Assembly: GCA_934045905.1 (NCBI GenBank)
Contig: OW203766.1
Location: forward strand, 19,772,309 to 19,836,308
Source of the DNA: Leuctra nigra
Lineage: Eukaryota; Arthropoda; Insecta; Plecoptera; Leuctridae
Reading direction: 5' to 3'
DNA length: 64,000 bases
The notes below the pieces were generated by a model that saw only the letters and a program-made list of their open reading frames with translations, was not told where the DNA came from and ran no database searches. How positions within the stretch are numbered: position 1 is the stretch's first letter; each line of letters opens with the position of its first letter. Both the position numbers and the translations under genes were made by a program. Below are positions 11,401-41,935 of the stretch, in pieces.

Positions 11401-14400
11401 TTCTTGCGACGCTGAAGTCAATCAATAGATATAATTTAACGAGACTTAACGACGCACCATTCGGCAACTAGGTTAATGATTTTGTTGTTGAATGAGAAGA
11501 AGCATAGAAGGGGAAAGTTTATGCGAAGCATCAATTTACGTGGACCAAAAATATTTTTAAAATCGTTAGAGATCTTGATTATATTTTCGTTTCTTTTCAT
11601 GACCGTCAAAACATTAAGGTCAAAGGTAAAATAGTAATTTATTTTTAATTGAAAGGATAAAATCTCTAGAAACCTTTACATGTTTTTACTCATTTGGTCC
11701 TGTTTTTTAATACTATGTTAAATCAGTTGTTAAGATTAACAGTTACTTTGTGGTCATTCCAGAAATAATTGGTTGTTGTCACGGCAATTTAGTCCTAATC
11801 AACTGTTTTAATTGAGCAGAGCATTGAACAACCGATGATTAAAAGAATGTTGACGAACGTTTTGTCTAAGTTAGAGGCTGAATAATCTTGAGAGTTAGTG
11901 ATCAAGATAGTCCTTCCCCGGCCTCGAACCGTGAATCAATATATCTTGCACGTCGTGTAGATGTGGGCGTCCTGGACACAACGACGTCGCGCGTGGCGGA
12001 GGTGGGCTTGACGGCGGCGCAGATGGACATCGTCGCCAACGAGCTCTACTCGCTGCTCCAACAGGCGCAGGCGGAGAACGCGATCGGCGAGGAGGCGACG
12101 CCACTTGGGGTTGCCGCCGTCGACGAGGAGGAGGTCACCACGGAACTGGTGAGACGAGTTACACGACGCTCGCGACGTCGGGGATAGAGTTACACTCGTC
12201 CTGTTTCGCGGTGACAAATTTGTTACTTTTTCTAACTTAAAATCTTCAAATTTCAAATACGAACTTTAAATTTTCGAATTTTCGAATTTCAAATTTTATA
12301 ACCAAGTTTTATTTAAACTTCTGTTCTATGAATGGCAAATTTTAAGTTTGCTTGTAAAATAAAATCAATTCGTAGAAGAGCTTGAAGACAGTGTGAAGCG
12401 GGTCACAATTTAGAGATTTATAGCCGTAAGTATACAATAAAAATCCTTTGGTTTTTTGGTTTTTTGGTTTTCTGCACATATTTTCAAAATTGTGTTTGTT
12501 TTACATGGAACGGACGAAAGTCCATTTTAATGATTCTTGATGTGAGCTCATAAACCATGTAATTCTGCCTTCATCCAATCATATTTGTAATGGTGACATG
12601 GCATTGTGTAAGAGAATACCTGAATTTGCTGGCATCAGTCAAATGGCAATTGAAAGAGCATACAAGTGTTCAAGAATCAAGAAAATTGACTTCCGGACAT
12701 CTAACTCTGAGGCACAAAGTATTACAAGAAAGGTTCACTTTTTAAAAGAATATTTCCTTCGACGACATGGCTTTTTAAATGCCAGATTTGCGCTTAAAAT
12801 GTAAAAGTATAATTAGTGAATTTCACATTTGCTTCCTGGGTTAACAGTGAATATTAACACTTAACAGTAAGTGTTAAACATATACATTAAACAATTAAAT
12901 TTTAATACGCACTTTGAATGCTCCGTCTCCAAACTTTCACCACTAATTTTAAACATTCAAAATAACAATTGGTGTTATATGAAAACCAGTATCGGGTACA
13001 TTATTGAGAAAGCTCTTCGCGCAAAAGCGATCGCCTCTAATAGGCTACCTGTGATGATATTTTGTACAGATGTGTTTTATTTTTAGAAGCAAGCCCTACC
13101 TTATCGGTATCAATCGGAAATTCTTGTGGAAGATTGAAATTGACACGACCTTGTCTTAAATGGAGCAATCCATGGCCAGTCAGTCTATAAGATAAAGATC
13201 TAGACATTCTTATCAAATAATAATATTCTTATTGTAATAAAGACGAACCTCCGAAGTGTTTTCTACCATGATACTGGTTTTATGGTTTTATAATCCTTTA
13301 TTCATCACCGACGAAAACGATCAATGGAATTATGCCAAGAAAAAGAAAAACAGAATTGAAGCAATTAATATGTAGCCGACTTCCAAAATGTCCGTGTCGA
13401 ATGATTGATAGTGTATCTAATAGCTATTATTATGTGCTGTGTCCATTGTGGTAGTCTGAAAATATTTGCATGAACAATAGAATGACTTAAAACATGGATT
13501 ATGTGATATAGATGTTTCTACCTTCATGTACTATTTATCACGGAAAATGTATTCAAAATCTGAGTCAATTTAACCACGTGTCAAAACAGCAAAAACAACC
13601 TAAGTAACAACTGACGTCATGCGCTAGTAACCTTCATAGCAAAATAGATTGAATGACAAGGTATTGACTGATTACAGCCGATAATGTCGCATATTATGTA
13701 AACGGTTTATTCCGTTTTCCTCAGTCAAACTTTGATTCACTTTCAATATCGGTTACATAGTAAAAACTTACTTTTACGTAATTTAACTAGTTTATTTGTG
13801 CAATTTCCCCTCTTTTATAGCGATTCTGTACCTATTGTTAGACCCCTTGACCTACAGCTGTGAATAACTGAATTATCTGGGTAACTACGTAACTATAAAC
13901 ACGCCTGTTCATTTTATGACATGGAATTATTTGACTCTTTCTCTTAATATTTTTTGTTATTTTAATCTTATTTGACTAGATACAGTTTATTTAACTTACA
14001 ATTTCCTAGTTTATCAAAATCAGTCTCTATCGCTGCGGCTGAACCATCTGAAATTTGTATACCATCATGTGCCTTTTTTGCTCTACAATATCAATCGCGC
14101 TGTCCACCTACATAAATGATATCTGTTCAGGAGGAAGTGACGACGACCCCAGCCCCGACCACACCGCCTCCTACGACCACCACGACCACCGCCGCCACCA
14201 CGACGTCGACGACCACACAGGAGCCGCCCACGACGGCCGGCGGTCGAGGACGCTACCGCGGCAATGCCGGCGCCGCCAGGACGGGCACGAGGAACAAGTT
14301 CAGAGCGAACGCCGCCTCCGCCGAGGCCAGGACCACGACGACGGAGGCGGCGCCGGTAGAGAGCAGCACCAGGGCTAGAGGACGCTTTGGTAGCAATGCT

Positions 14401-17400
14401 AACAGGTATTATTATTATTATTATGTCTTTATTTTGCACGAAGAATACATTACAAAAGAGGCGATATTCAGACACATGCGTCTGTTCTTCCATATAACCT
14501 GTAAGAAGAAAAAAGTTCTAGCCTATAGTTAAAATTAAAATTAAGATATAATAGTATAATAGTAGGTGCCTATAATGGCAAAGTAACATACACATTATGC
14601 ATTCAAAGCAAATAGACAACAACCTAGGTAGGTGGGTGGAATCTAGGTAGGTGGAATCTATAGAATGGGCTACTATGGACGATATTTCGCATATATTAGA
14701 ATAATCCAATTTCTACTGACAACAAAAATATCAGACCGAATGTAGATTTGAACAGTTTTCTTTCAAATTTCTATCAAGTTTATGATTGGACATTCATTAC
14801 TAAACGTTCCACGAGACAAGGGAGATAGAATCTACATAAAAAGGCTCAATTTCTTGGAGAAATGCGATTGTCGCTCTCCTCTCCTCCCAGTTTCCCTCCA
14901 TCAAAAGGTATACATTTTTTTGATCTCGAAGTTGTCTAAATTCATTATTTTTGGAAAAAACTTAAGCTCGGAACTATTTTTTTATGGCCATGCATCAATT
15001 GTTAGCTACGACTTATTTGCGTGTTGTCACTGTCAAGGCTTTGAATGAGTATTGTCCCCACCAGTCGCGCTCCCAGCAGCAGCAACTTCGGCGGTCGCAA
15101 GACCTTCCACAAGTCGACGTCGCCTCCCGAGGACCACTCCGGCGACTCCGAGCAAGAGGTCGCCGCCGTCAGTGTAGCGCCCGCCACACGCTCCGGCGGC
15201 TTCCCCAGGAACCGTTTCTCCGCCACGAGACCCGCGAGGTTAACGTCGACGACATCGACGCCGCCATCAGATGACTCGCCGCCGTCGTCGCCGTCGTCGC
15301 CAGCTGCCAAGCCGGCGTACGCTGATAGGTGAGTTCGACGTCACAAACATACTTATTACGTCATCGTCATGGCTTGGTCGCGTTTCTGAACGATTCGAAT
15401 GAAAAATAAACGTTCGAAATAATGGATACTCAATATGTTTGCATGTGTTTTCTGTTTTCTCTCTTGGCACATTACAAATGTGAGAACGATGTTGAGGCAA
15501 TGCATCGTATTCTATAGAAAGTGAAATGAAACCTCAAGATTATCTCAAGAAAGTCCAACATTAAGTCCATTTTTATTGAATTGAAATAAACTTTCGAAAT
15601 AAAATGTATATTATTATTTTGTTTGTGAACAAATCTTTTATTTATTAATTGAGAAACTGATTGTGTTTCATGATTGTTTTAAAATCTACTCTCTAGGTTT
15701 CAGATTTTAAAAAATACCAAGCTGCCTTTTTTTTATAAATGAAAAATTATATATAAAGAGACATCGTCCTTTACATGCCTGGTTTGTAAGGATGTGAGAA
15801 CCCGAATTCTTCCCCCAGGTTCAACAGTCTGCGCCGCCGCGGTGGCGCCAAGGCCAGCACCACCGCTGCGCCGGCTGCGGACGAGCAGCGCTCCGAGAGC
15901 AGCGGGGAGGAGACCAACGAGCCAGCGACAGCATCGGAAGCACCCAGCACTACACCCAGGTCACAGGGCAGGTGCGTCATCGACTCATCACACCCTTGTA
16001 GCCCAGATGGGAGAAGTCATTGCGCTTTTCTTTAGATTTTGACGTAGAACTACGTCTTACGTCGGGGTACACATTAGTTTGACCTCGACACGTGACCTCG
16101 ACACGTGGTGACGGGGAAGTAGGTTTGTAGGGGGGGGGGGGGGGGGGAGGAGGAGGGAGATTCAGGACGTAAGTTCTACGTTTAAAAACAGTGAGGTCTC
16201 TTATACTTTTTCTTTGTACCTAATTTAGATACTTGTTTGATTGTACTTTTCGATATTGTTTATAATTTAAATGGACGTTTAGATCTATTTGCACTCTGAC
16301 TTTTCGTGACCATTTTTAAATTATCATTATTATCAATGTAATTGTCTCTTATCATTGAGATCGGGTTGACTCAATATGATCTGGTGTTCACAGACAACGA
16401 CTGAGTATCGGCAGCGGAGCCCGTCCTCTGAGGCCCGGTCCCAAGGTCAACATCGGCAACCGCGGCCGCATCGGAGTCAGCACGACGACTCAGCAGCCCA
16501 GCACGGAGGCAGACGACTCCGAGCAGACTTTGAGCAGCTCGTCGTCGGCGCAGGAAGACGCGCAGTCGCAGTCGGACGAGGTAACAAGTTGGCTCAGGTT
16601 GTGACGCTTTAGACTGCACACCGGAGGTCCCGGACTCGATTCTCAAGAGTCAAGACCCTTTTCCCGACTGATGTTATAACGTGGTTTTCCTCAGTCGAGA
16701 GGGAAATGATGGGAAGGTTCAAGGATAATAGCTCACGATCACTACCGCTTCATAATCTCCCAATAGACAACATTATAAAGTCCGCGCGCCATCTACAACT
16801 GTAAGCATTGCATGCTGGGTTAATATTGTGGCCCACTCGCTCCACCGTTCATTTCTTATGGGATTAGGTAGGCGAAGTTTTATTTTTCCTCAGCTTGGTG
16901 ATGCCATAATGAAGCTACAGAACAAGTAAACAATTTAAATTGTATTAAAAACATCTTGATTGGGATATTTCATCCTGTATTATTTTTATTTTAACGTAAT
17001 GTCAACAGTTTCGGTCCATATGTTTGGACCTTCTTTTAGAAGAAGAAAAAACAGAAATAAAGTTTTTTCCCGTGAACTTCCCGGGAATATTCCCATACAA
17101 CTATTGGGAACATTGGGAATAATTGTAGCCGTCGGGAATTTACATATCATTAATTCACTATTTCGGATCACAGCACAACTAAATGCATTCCCTCATTTGC
17201 TTAGTTACTACCTACATGGGCAACTTCTTCCCTAGAATTCACTGTTTTTGATTGCACTTGATATTGAAGAACCCAGCTCTCAAATTTATCAGGCATCAAT
17301 CACAATTTAATTTAATAAGATTTAATAAGATTGTGCGGGTCGCACATCTCTTATCTCGAATGGTAGGAATGATAATGTATACTGATTTTTCTGTATTATC

Positions 17401-18983
17401 ATTGTGGGTATTTAAACAAAAAATATGCAACATTGAGCCACATGTAAAATGCTCTCTTTCATCACGTGAAAGACGGAAAAGGAAATACCTTTGGACTTGG
17501 TAAATATAATGTTATGTTTACATAATAGGACACAAAGAACGGTCCTGAACGATCTGTTATGACCTCTTTTTCTATTAATTACTCTGATAATTACACAATG
17601 AAGTTTAAACACAGATCTAAGGGGGCGGAACTCTTGCGCGCCGTGTGTTTCAGTACAGCTTCTAGAACCAGCTGTCAAAGTGGCCACACTAGCGCTCGCC
17701 AATGCAGTGCGGCACGCCGCGCATGCGCAGTGATTTTGTAATGTTGTCTATTAGGTATCTTCATTTTACGTCGCTTCAGACTAGTAACAGAAGAGTGCGG
17801 CATTAAACACCACTAAAAATAGTTGTTGAGTGGAGAGTTTTGAATCAAATTGTTTTAGATTTCTCCCCAATTTTATAAAACTGCTAGATTCCTACGTTGT
17901 TATAAAATCATTCCAGGACGCTCATCTAATCTTATCCATTTTCAATTCAGTTTGATGTGGTTTTCATCAATACATCAATACATCACCCTCGATTCTATTT
18001 GCAGGCACCAGAGGTCGTGACGACCGCCGCCCCCGACGCCCTGACTCGTCTGCGTAATCGCCCCCGTCTGCGCGTGAACGCCGCCGCCAAGCAGCCTGCG
18101 GCGTCGACGTCGTCCCCAGTCAGGAGGCCCCACGGACTCCTGCCCCGACGACGACCTCAGCCCGCCGAGGTCAAGGAGGCCAGCGAGTCTGACTCCAGCA
18201 ATCGTAAGCACATCACTTCCTTGCCTAATAATCGGGCGGAATATTCTCTACCAACAACTTTGTCATAACCTAGTAATTTAAAAATGTGAATACGCGCTTT
18301 ACCAAGAGAATAGAATCAGAAAAACAGCATTTACTCTTAATTCGGTTATTTTTCTCAAATTTGTGCTAAAAATTACGTATGTTGCATAGACTATTTTTGC
18401 TGTGCAGAGATCTTTGAGTAAACTGGTATGAACGTTTGCAGAATATAATGTATTGGCGAATGTGTAGCAAATTTAATACCTTACATAGGTACCTAAATGT
18501 CAAAACATCTTTTCATTTAAAAAATATTAACAACTTACTTCGAAACATATTAAAAAGTCATGAAAAAGATAATTGTTTCAAAGCCAAATTGCTCCTCCAT
18601 ATTGTAATTCTCTCGTCTCCACACTCTAAATATGATTGAGTGAAAATCGCTCAAAAATGATATCACTCACTCAAAAATGATACGATTATGGTGCACTTTG
18701 GTGCACTTTCCATCCTTTTTGAGTGGATTTCACTCTTTCAAATGTAGCGTGCAGTCTTCTTATTGAACGGCTACAACATGTTCACTACCCTCTGTTCTCA
18801 GCCTCCGAGGATTCCGAATCCTCCAGCCCCAGCTCCGAAGAGACGTCTGAAGCGAGTACCGAGGGAACATCCAGCGCCACACACGAACCAGCCCATGAGA
18901 ACAGACTCTCGTCCCTTCTGCGCCGTCGCTCCAGACCCTCGCGTCCCTCATTCCCGCGTCAAAACAATCAGGACGACGCGTGA
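8410..18983 (+). CDS. Secreted Ser/Thr/Pro- and Arg/Gly-rich repetitive protein (13 coding exons)
   Basis: Exons: 8410-8884 (ATG at 8417), 8965-9263, 9549-9860, 9932-10141, 10213-10514, 10907-11116, 11961-12148, 14131-14405, 15065-15328, 15819-15971, 16394-16580, 18005-18203 and 18802-18983. Every junction is GT-AG and in phase, and the coding length is 3249 nt (1082 residues). Residues 1-15 form a hydrophobic signal peptide (MCLLLVLLTAQLGWS), so the product should enter the secretory pathway. Next come acidic and Lys/Val-rich segments, a tyrosine-rich patch (YEYEYVYYYYDDD, exon 3), then eight or more cycles pairing an Arg-rich motif (RGRxR, RxRxN) with Thr/Ser/Pro tracts. The protein ends in a basic RRRSRPSRPSFPR tail. 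I see no globular domain, membrane segment or cysteine module. It looks like a mucin- or matrix-type extracellular or cuticle-associated protein, but I do not recognise the orthologue. An upstream 5' exon is likely, since 8410 follows an acceptor; extra N-terminal residues are possible. Confidence 0.85.
12518..12718 (+). repeat. Copy 2 of the 7800-8022 element (degraded)
   Basis: The interior TAATTCTGCCTT.ATCCAATCATATTTGTAATGGTGACATG region and the following block match 7826-8022 in direct orientation. The terminal inverted repeats are more decayed here. It lies in the intron between exons 7 and 8 of the secreted-protein gene. Confidence 0.65.
16130..16147 (+). repeat. Poly-G run
   Basis: Eighteen consecutive G lie in intron 10 of the secreted-protein gene. 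Just upstream (16081-16107) a 13-bp unit is duplicated in tandem, giving two CACGTG E-box sequences. Confidence 0.9.
16584..16725 (+). mobile_element. tRNA-derived SINE, copy 2
   Basis: The copy starts a few bases after the splice donor at 16581. TTGGCTCAGG (A-box-like) and GGACTCGATTC (B-box-like) match the copy at 1389, and homology continues through CTCAGTC and GGGAAGGTTC. Its position abutting the donor may matter for exon 11 splicing. Confidence 0.55.
16762..17752. mobile_element. About 1-kb element with short terminal inverted repeats
   Basis: AATAGACAACATTATAAA at the left end returns as a reverse complement (TTGTAATGTTGTCTATT) at the right end. No transposase is seen. The target duplication is ambiguous. 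The whole unit sits in intron 11 of the secreted-protein gene. Confidence 0.55.
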
Positions 18984-20460
18984 TCGCTCACTACAAGTTT
19001 AGAAGCAGAAGAGATTTACAACACTCGATCAACTAGGTGATAATAATCCGTTTTGGGGATTGAAATTTCGAACCTTTTACAGAGAGATAATCTCTCTGAT
19101 TTGATGCTATATATTATGCGTGGCATTGTTTAGAAGGCTGTGGAGATTTGGAATGAACTTATTTTGAATTTTTGGAACGTTCGAAAGATTTATTTCTTTT
19201 GAAGATGTGGGTTAGGTCATAATTCAATGTGGGATATTTTTATATAAAAGATACTATCTTGGACCTTTAGACGTCATCCCCAAATTGTTTTATTATCACG
19301 AGTTGAATAATGAATATTTTGTTGTAAATATGTTATTACGGTATTTCCTTTTTTCAAACATGATGAATGATGGTTGGCTTTTACCAACTTATTGAAATAG
19401 AAGCTTTTCTTTAATTTTAAATTATAAAAGTTGTTAAAATCCAACTGTAATTGGTTAATCTAATTATTATAGCCAATTTATCTGTAACACATTTATTGGA
19501 TTGCGCAATACAATTGGCCGAGTTTGTATAATTGTTGCGTTCATTTAGAATTAATTAATAATTATTAGCCAATATTTTAAAAACTCGGTGCGAGTCTTGA
19601 AAAACTTCGTATTTTGTGTTAGTAGATGATTTCGGTAATATTTATCTTTCTCACAATAAAAGAAAGATATAGCTAATGAATAAAGTATAAACCCTGAAAG
19701 ACAAAGGTATACCTATGCATATCAAATTAGGTTGTCTTCCCTAAATATGTGCCTAATCCTCAAACCACCATTTGCTTTGGTTTTGAGTTGTACTTATACT
19801 GAAAATATGTTTGTCATATTAAGCCTACTTCAGTTCAATTAAAAGTCTAAATATTAATGCTATGACAAGTTCTGGAGTGAAGTATGCGTTTTCTCTGGTT
19901 TTCTCACAGGCTCACTCTAGACGGTCCATCCAAACAAAGGGTCATTAAAATATCATGTAGTTGTATAAGCAAAGTTCTTAGATGTATAAGACAAGACATT
20001 GTGATAATTAAAATGACAATTCAGCAATATTATATATCTCACTGGCCTGACAAAATGAAGCAAGATATTGTAATAAATCTCAGCTAGTGCCATGCCAACA
20101 GGCATCTGTAGTATACCAGTAGATATCAGTGTAAATAACTGAGAAAACAATAAACAATCACAAACTACACCCAATATAATCATGTGGTTATTTTATTTAT
20201 TTACCTTTTCTCTATGCCTTTTCCAATAGCGTCCCTGCCATTACCTGGTAAACCCTATCTAGTAAACCCCTATTGATGTACCTACTATAGTTATTTTTAT
20301 GAAATAACGAAGCTTGAATAAAAAATGTATGTGTTTCCCCTTAAAATCACCGTAGCCATTACACACCATCACTTGCCATCACCATATTCATCATTCCACA
20401 TTCACTCTATTTTGAAGATAGGTCATGAAAGTAAAAGTATGGTAAAAGTAATTTACGTTT
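18984..20460. other. 3' untranslated and intergenic sequence
   Basis: This lies between the stop codon at 18983 and the Gcn5 promoter. AATAAA at 19655-19660 is the best polyadenylation candidate for the secreted-protein gene. I see no further gene. Confidence 0.5.
19655..19660 (+). terminator. Candidate polyadenylation signal
   Basis: A canonical AATAAA lies about 670 bp after the stop codon of the secreted-protein gene. Other A-rich sites nearby are possible. Confidence 0.35.
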
Positions 20461-20660
20461 GAATTAACGGCGCCAAAAATGTACGAGGCGTGATTGGCTG
20501 AAACGCGAGACCTCCCATCCATCAGCAGGCAAGTAGAATGGCGTCCGTGAGTTCTGTTTGACGTTTATTGGGTTTTAGATTCAATAAATAACTGTGAATA
20601 AATAAATATACTCAATTATAATTGTTCACGGACTTAGTTAAATCCATATTTGTTGTGGTA
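20460..20660 (+). promoter_or_regulatory. Gcn5 promoter and 5' untranslated exon
   Basis: GGCGCCAAAAA (E2F-like), GATTGGCTG (inverted CCAAT) and AATGGCGTCC lie within about 80 bp, as in TATA-less housekeeping promoters. A donor TGGTAAGT near 20656 followed by an acceptor just before the ATG at 20820 suggests a short non-coding first exon. Motif calls are by eye. Confidence 0.45.
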
Positions 20661-20819
20661 AGTACACATCCCAATTAATAATCGGGTCCATAATGTAGTT
20701 AATTCAATGCAAAGGATACCTACTTCCTTAAACCGACCTGAACCTAACCTCTTCCAAGCAAAGGAAGTTCAAAACCAAACAAATTTGTTTATACTTTTTA
20801 GATATCAGTAACTATTACC

Positions 20820-37766
<16,947 letters not shown>

Positions 37767-39461
37767 TACGACTCGCAAGAACACGACGAATAATCAGGGA
37801 CTCGCGTCGTCGTGTTCCAGTGCAGTGGACGTTCACAGGGATTGGTGAATGTTGTTGAGTGTCGGGATTTTCATGATAGAAGAAACAGTTTTTGTGTTTC
37901 CGAAGTTAGAATCATTGTATATAGCTGTATAAAGGAGTAATGTGTAAAGAGACATAGGGTTGATAATATGAGATGCTCGTTGTTCTTAAGAAGGGACTAG
38001 TGGTGTAATCACGGTCTTCTGGAAATTTCCAGAAATTTGCAATGAAATTCAAATTTCTAGAAGGCCGTTTCACCTTGGCAACATAATTTTACATGGAAAA
38101 CTGCACTTTTCAGTAGGAAATACGAACAAATAAATCACTAAATCCCTCTTGCTCGGTAAAACATCCACGAACTTGTTTATTTCAAAATGTTAAAATAAAA
38201 AAAATCATCTTATACACACTATATAGCAGTTTTAAAAAAAAAATCTTTAGTTTGGAAAACAGCTTAAAACACTCTTGAAAATATCAGCATGACTTTTTCC
38301 CTATGGTCGCAATGTTAAACCGAGAGAAAAACTGTAACTTTGAAGTAATATATCTCGAAAATTATTTTACGTTGACCACTTTTTCTTGCCATATTATGAT
38401 GCCAGCAGAACATAAAAATCTATTTATATGCCGGGTTTGAACGATTTCTGACGAAGAGTAAATTTCCGAGATCCCTCCTTAAAAGTGGTAAGTGGCTTTA
38501 CAGCATGGTATACAGAGAGGTGGGATGATGGAGCTATAGCGCCCATGCCACGTCGGTGGACGGTATCTGTCAAGGTAAACGAACAGGTCTCTCGGCAGCA
38601 GAGCGCCCTATCGGCCAACACATGAAAGTCTGCGTACTGCCGGGTTGGTGTCTAGTACCGCGTTTACCGCCAGGCGCGCTGCTTGGTGCTTTTCATAACG
38701 TTAAGGGCGGGCTCTCAGCGCTCCATGAATTCACCTCCTTGTATATCACCATGCTTTACATTACAGTATACATTTTTAAAATCGAGCAGATGCACAACTT
38801 TACTTTATTGTACTAAAAAATACCACACACTGAAGTGCATATCTTGGTTTCTGTTCACTGTTTAAAATTCATAACTGTTCAGACAAAACTAAAAAATTAT
38901 GAAGAATCTGAATTAATATTGCGTGTGCGCATCACGTCGCTTGTCTGTGGGTGTCTTATTGACCCTATCCAAAATCTGTTTATAAATTATTAATTTGTAT
39001 AATAATATTTAATGCCTGGTATTGTGTGGCCAAAAGCAATGTTTAAGCCCTTGAATTAATCCGTAACAACCAAAAACAGATTTAAAGATAATTGTATACA
39101 CTCTGTACAATATATATAGTTAGCAAAACTCTGTCACTATGTAATCTTAGAAGGAATGAATGAATGAAACCATTTCAAACCCTATTTTTATAGAAATTTG
39201 ATATTTTTATCAAACGTATTTTTCTCTTTTTTTATATTCCTCCCGATTGAATTAACTTGAATTATTATTGAACATGTTGAATTCATATCCATATTTCTAA
39301 TGATTTATTTTGTACCAATAGACATAAAGTATGTATGTACATTTATCAACTTGTTCTTAAAAATAAGCTGTTATATTTAAAAATGTACTACATGATATAC
39401 ACTTGCATAGCGAATTGCTTATCCACACTCTTGTTTAAGTGATACTTGAGAAGGTAGTACC

Positions 39462-39559
39462 TATGGTCAGTGACAGGAAAAGATGAACCTGCGCTAGCAT
39501 GGGCCACCCTATACCTGGCAATGCTAAAGTGGGTTCATCTTTGCCTGTCACCAACCTTA
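39462..39559. mobile_element. 98-bp MITE, copy 2
   Basis: It matches 28343-28440 in the opposite orientation, including the central GCGCTAGCATGGGCC block and the terminal CCTTA. Confidence 0.65.
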
Positions 39560-39720
39560 CGGATACATTTACATACAAAGAGATTCTACAATCCACTGTA
39601 TAAGTCAATTTATGAATATTATTATATTGCTCTGTACATTTCTAATCAGCTTTGTACATTTTTAGACCATGTATTGAAATCTCTTTTGGGTCAGGGTGCA
39701 GTTTACATTAGATAAATAAA

Positions 39721-40495
39721 CAATCATTTGAAATTATTTGTTTTATATTAAGTGTGATGATTGTAGTTTTTGTTCTTATAGTAGGTACCTACTTAAGTAA
39801 TAAAAATATTTTTGGAAGAAACAATCTTGTAAATTATAATTTACCTGTTCCTTCTATTTGCATAATTTTTAAAATTGAAGGGATTTGTTCAACAATAAGT
39901 GGATGCTTGCACACTTATGGCAAGAGATCGAAAAGAGTCTCGGAATAGAGTTCAAAGTTCTTGTAGATTGAAGTTATTGGTAAACGGGGCTGTAAACGGA
40001 TAAACGGATGCTTGCTAACGTGGGAAGCCGGTCTTGTTGTGAGGCACATCTGTAATGTATCATAAGAATAAATTACCTGGTAAGATAGTGGATTAGGGGC
40101 TGGAAATGGGATATTGATTCCAGAAAATAATTTCCAATGATATGAAATTAATGTGGAAATATTATATCTGATTGCTTTCAGCAGTGTCTGTATTTGAAAA
40201 CCCAAATATTGATTGAAAATTAATTCGGTTGAACTGTGTGGGTCATAAAGTTTATATTGAGTATATAAACTAGGCAAAATGCAAATTCCTGCTACCTGCT
40301 AATTATTCACGGGATACCACTTCTGTCACCATTTGAAATATTTTACACGGGCGATTTTAATTTTAAAATTCTCCTTTTGGTGGGGTTTCCAATACATACA
40401 CAATCACTCAGAAATTATTTATTTTAAATGAAGTGTGATAGAATTTTGTTCTTAGTAGGTACCTAGATATACTAATTAAATATTTTTGGAAGTAA
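39721..40495 (+). repeat. Pair of ~100-bp direct repeats
   Basis: 39721-39820 and 40401-40495 share CAATCA..., GTTCTTA.AGTAGGTACCTA and AAATATTTTTGGAAG in the same order. They could be ends of an element or a local duplication; neither is proven. Confidence 0.5.
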
Positions 40496-41001
40496 AACAA
40501 TCTCATTTTTGTTTGAAATTTAGATAATTGTTATGCATCCTGTATTCGAAGTTATATTTTTAGGTATATTTTTATTTGTGTGTTTTTCACAACATCGTAA
40601 AACTATACTCTCGGCCACTTACAATTTCTTCCCTTCGCATACCGACGGCAGAGTGACGTCATTGCAAGGGACATTGATGAACCCAGGATCTCCTGGTCCA
40701 CGGACCAATGCAACACAGCTTCCCGACTCAATGTCTGCCGGGTAGCCTTCCCTCCACGTGCTGTACCCAAATTTATGTAGCACAATATTGTATGTTTTTG
40801 TATTTTTGAAAATCACAATAACATGTTATGTGGGGATACAATTGCAACAGAGTAATCTAATAGGCGCCGAGTGGCTACCTATAAACAGCATATTCACTAC
40901 CTAAAGCGTAATATTATAAGTAAGATAAAAGATTCATAGTGATGAGTCGACGAACTGTCAACTCATGAACAGCGGGAGTGAAGTTAATGAGAACCGAAGA
41001 G

Positions 41002-41086
41002 TGGCCAGAGTGAGTGGCGCTATCATTCGGGCAATTATGAAACTTTTACTGAGCATCAATGATTGGCCAGAGTGAGTGGCGCTATC
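41002..41086 (+). repeat. Reused short unit TGGCCAGAGTGAGTGGCGC
   Basis: The 23-bp unit occurs at 41002-41024 and 41064-41086. Related GCAGTCCGAGTGGA units follow near 41300 and 41445. They may belong to the 3' untranslated region of the adjacent retrotransposon. Confidence 0.5.
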
Positions 41087-41935
41087 GTGCGGAGACTCTG
41101 CGATTACTTGAAATTTGCTGACTGCCTGCAAGTGGCGCCTTTGCTCTAGAGTGCAAGTGAAGTGAACTATTGATTTTAAATGCCAATATGAATGGCCTAT
41201 CAATTGAAGATTGAACGTCATGCAAATAGTGATGACAGGTCAGAGACTCAGTCATGTGTGCAAGGGGAGGGGGAACACAAATCATCTATAACTAGTGGCA
41301 GTCCGAGTGGAGCTGTCAGAAATAAAACTTAGAGCTAATGATTGGCCGAGGTGGCAATCATAAACATAAAATACACTTGAAAGTCAAGACATTATCTAAA
41401 CATGGAAATGCACTGTAAGGTCAAATGAATATATCTAATGACAGTCCGAGTGGATCTGGCATAAACAAGTAAATACACTTGATGGGAGGGGTAAAAGTGG
41501 TGAGTTTGCTCTCCAGCACTTACATAAAAAAATAGGCCTCCCCAAGCCAAAAAAAAAAGTTGTCATGCAGGGTCATGAGAAAATGAAATAAAGTCGCAAG
41601 CATAAAATGCGACAGGAAATAACATATTTATTCAATCTTCTCGGTGCTAGTCACCTGGCCTGGAAGAAAATAAATGATTAGTTGAAGTTAGACTAGTCCT
41701 GGGAGAGCAGGGTATGGCCTGATGTTTTCTATGACATTGCCAATATATGACAATACCACTTTGTTCTCTTGGCATGCGCAATTTTTTGTTCGTCTGGAAA
41801 ACCATACAAAACCAGTACGACAAGAGATTCCCAGGACAACATTTAGAGCAAATCTATTCTGGCAAAGCCACCTCAACTTCGCAGAGTGAGTGTGACTTAT
41901 TTAACTATTCTATGGGTCCCTGACTAAAGCTAAAA

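Larger units (their letters stand above)
37767..41935. other. Gcn5 3' untranslated and intergenic sequence
   Basis: No gene is recognised. Contents are the second copy of the 98-bp MITE (39462-39559), a 100-bp direct repeat (39721-39820 and 40401-40495), and short tandemly reused units near 41002-41086. A GC-richer block at 38430-38720 may be an old repeat but shows no identifiable coding sequence. Confidence 0.5.

Noticed and set aside
18763..19002. Alternative reading frame across the last exon of the secreted-protein gene
   Set aside because: The splice phase from exon 12 (one base carried over) selects the other frame, which ends at 18983 and makes the total coding length a multiple of three.
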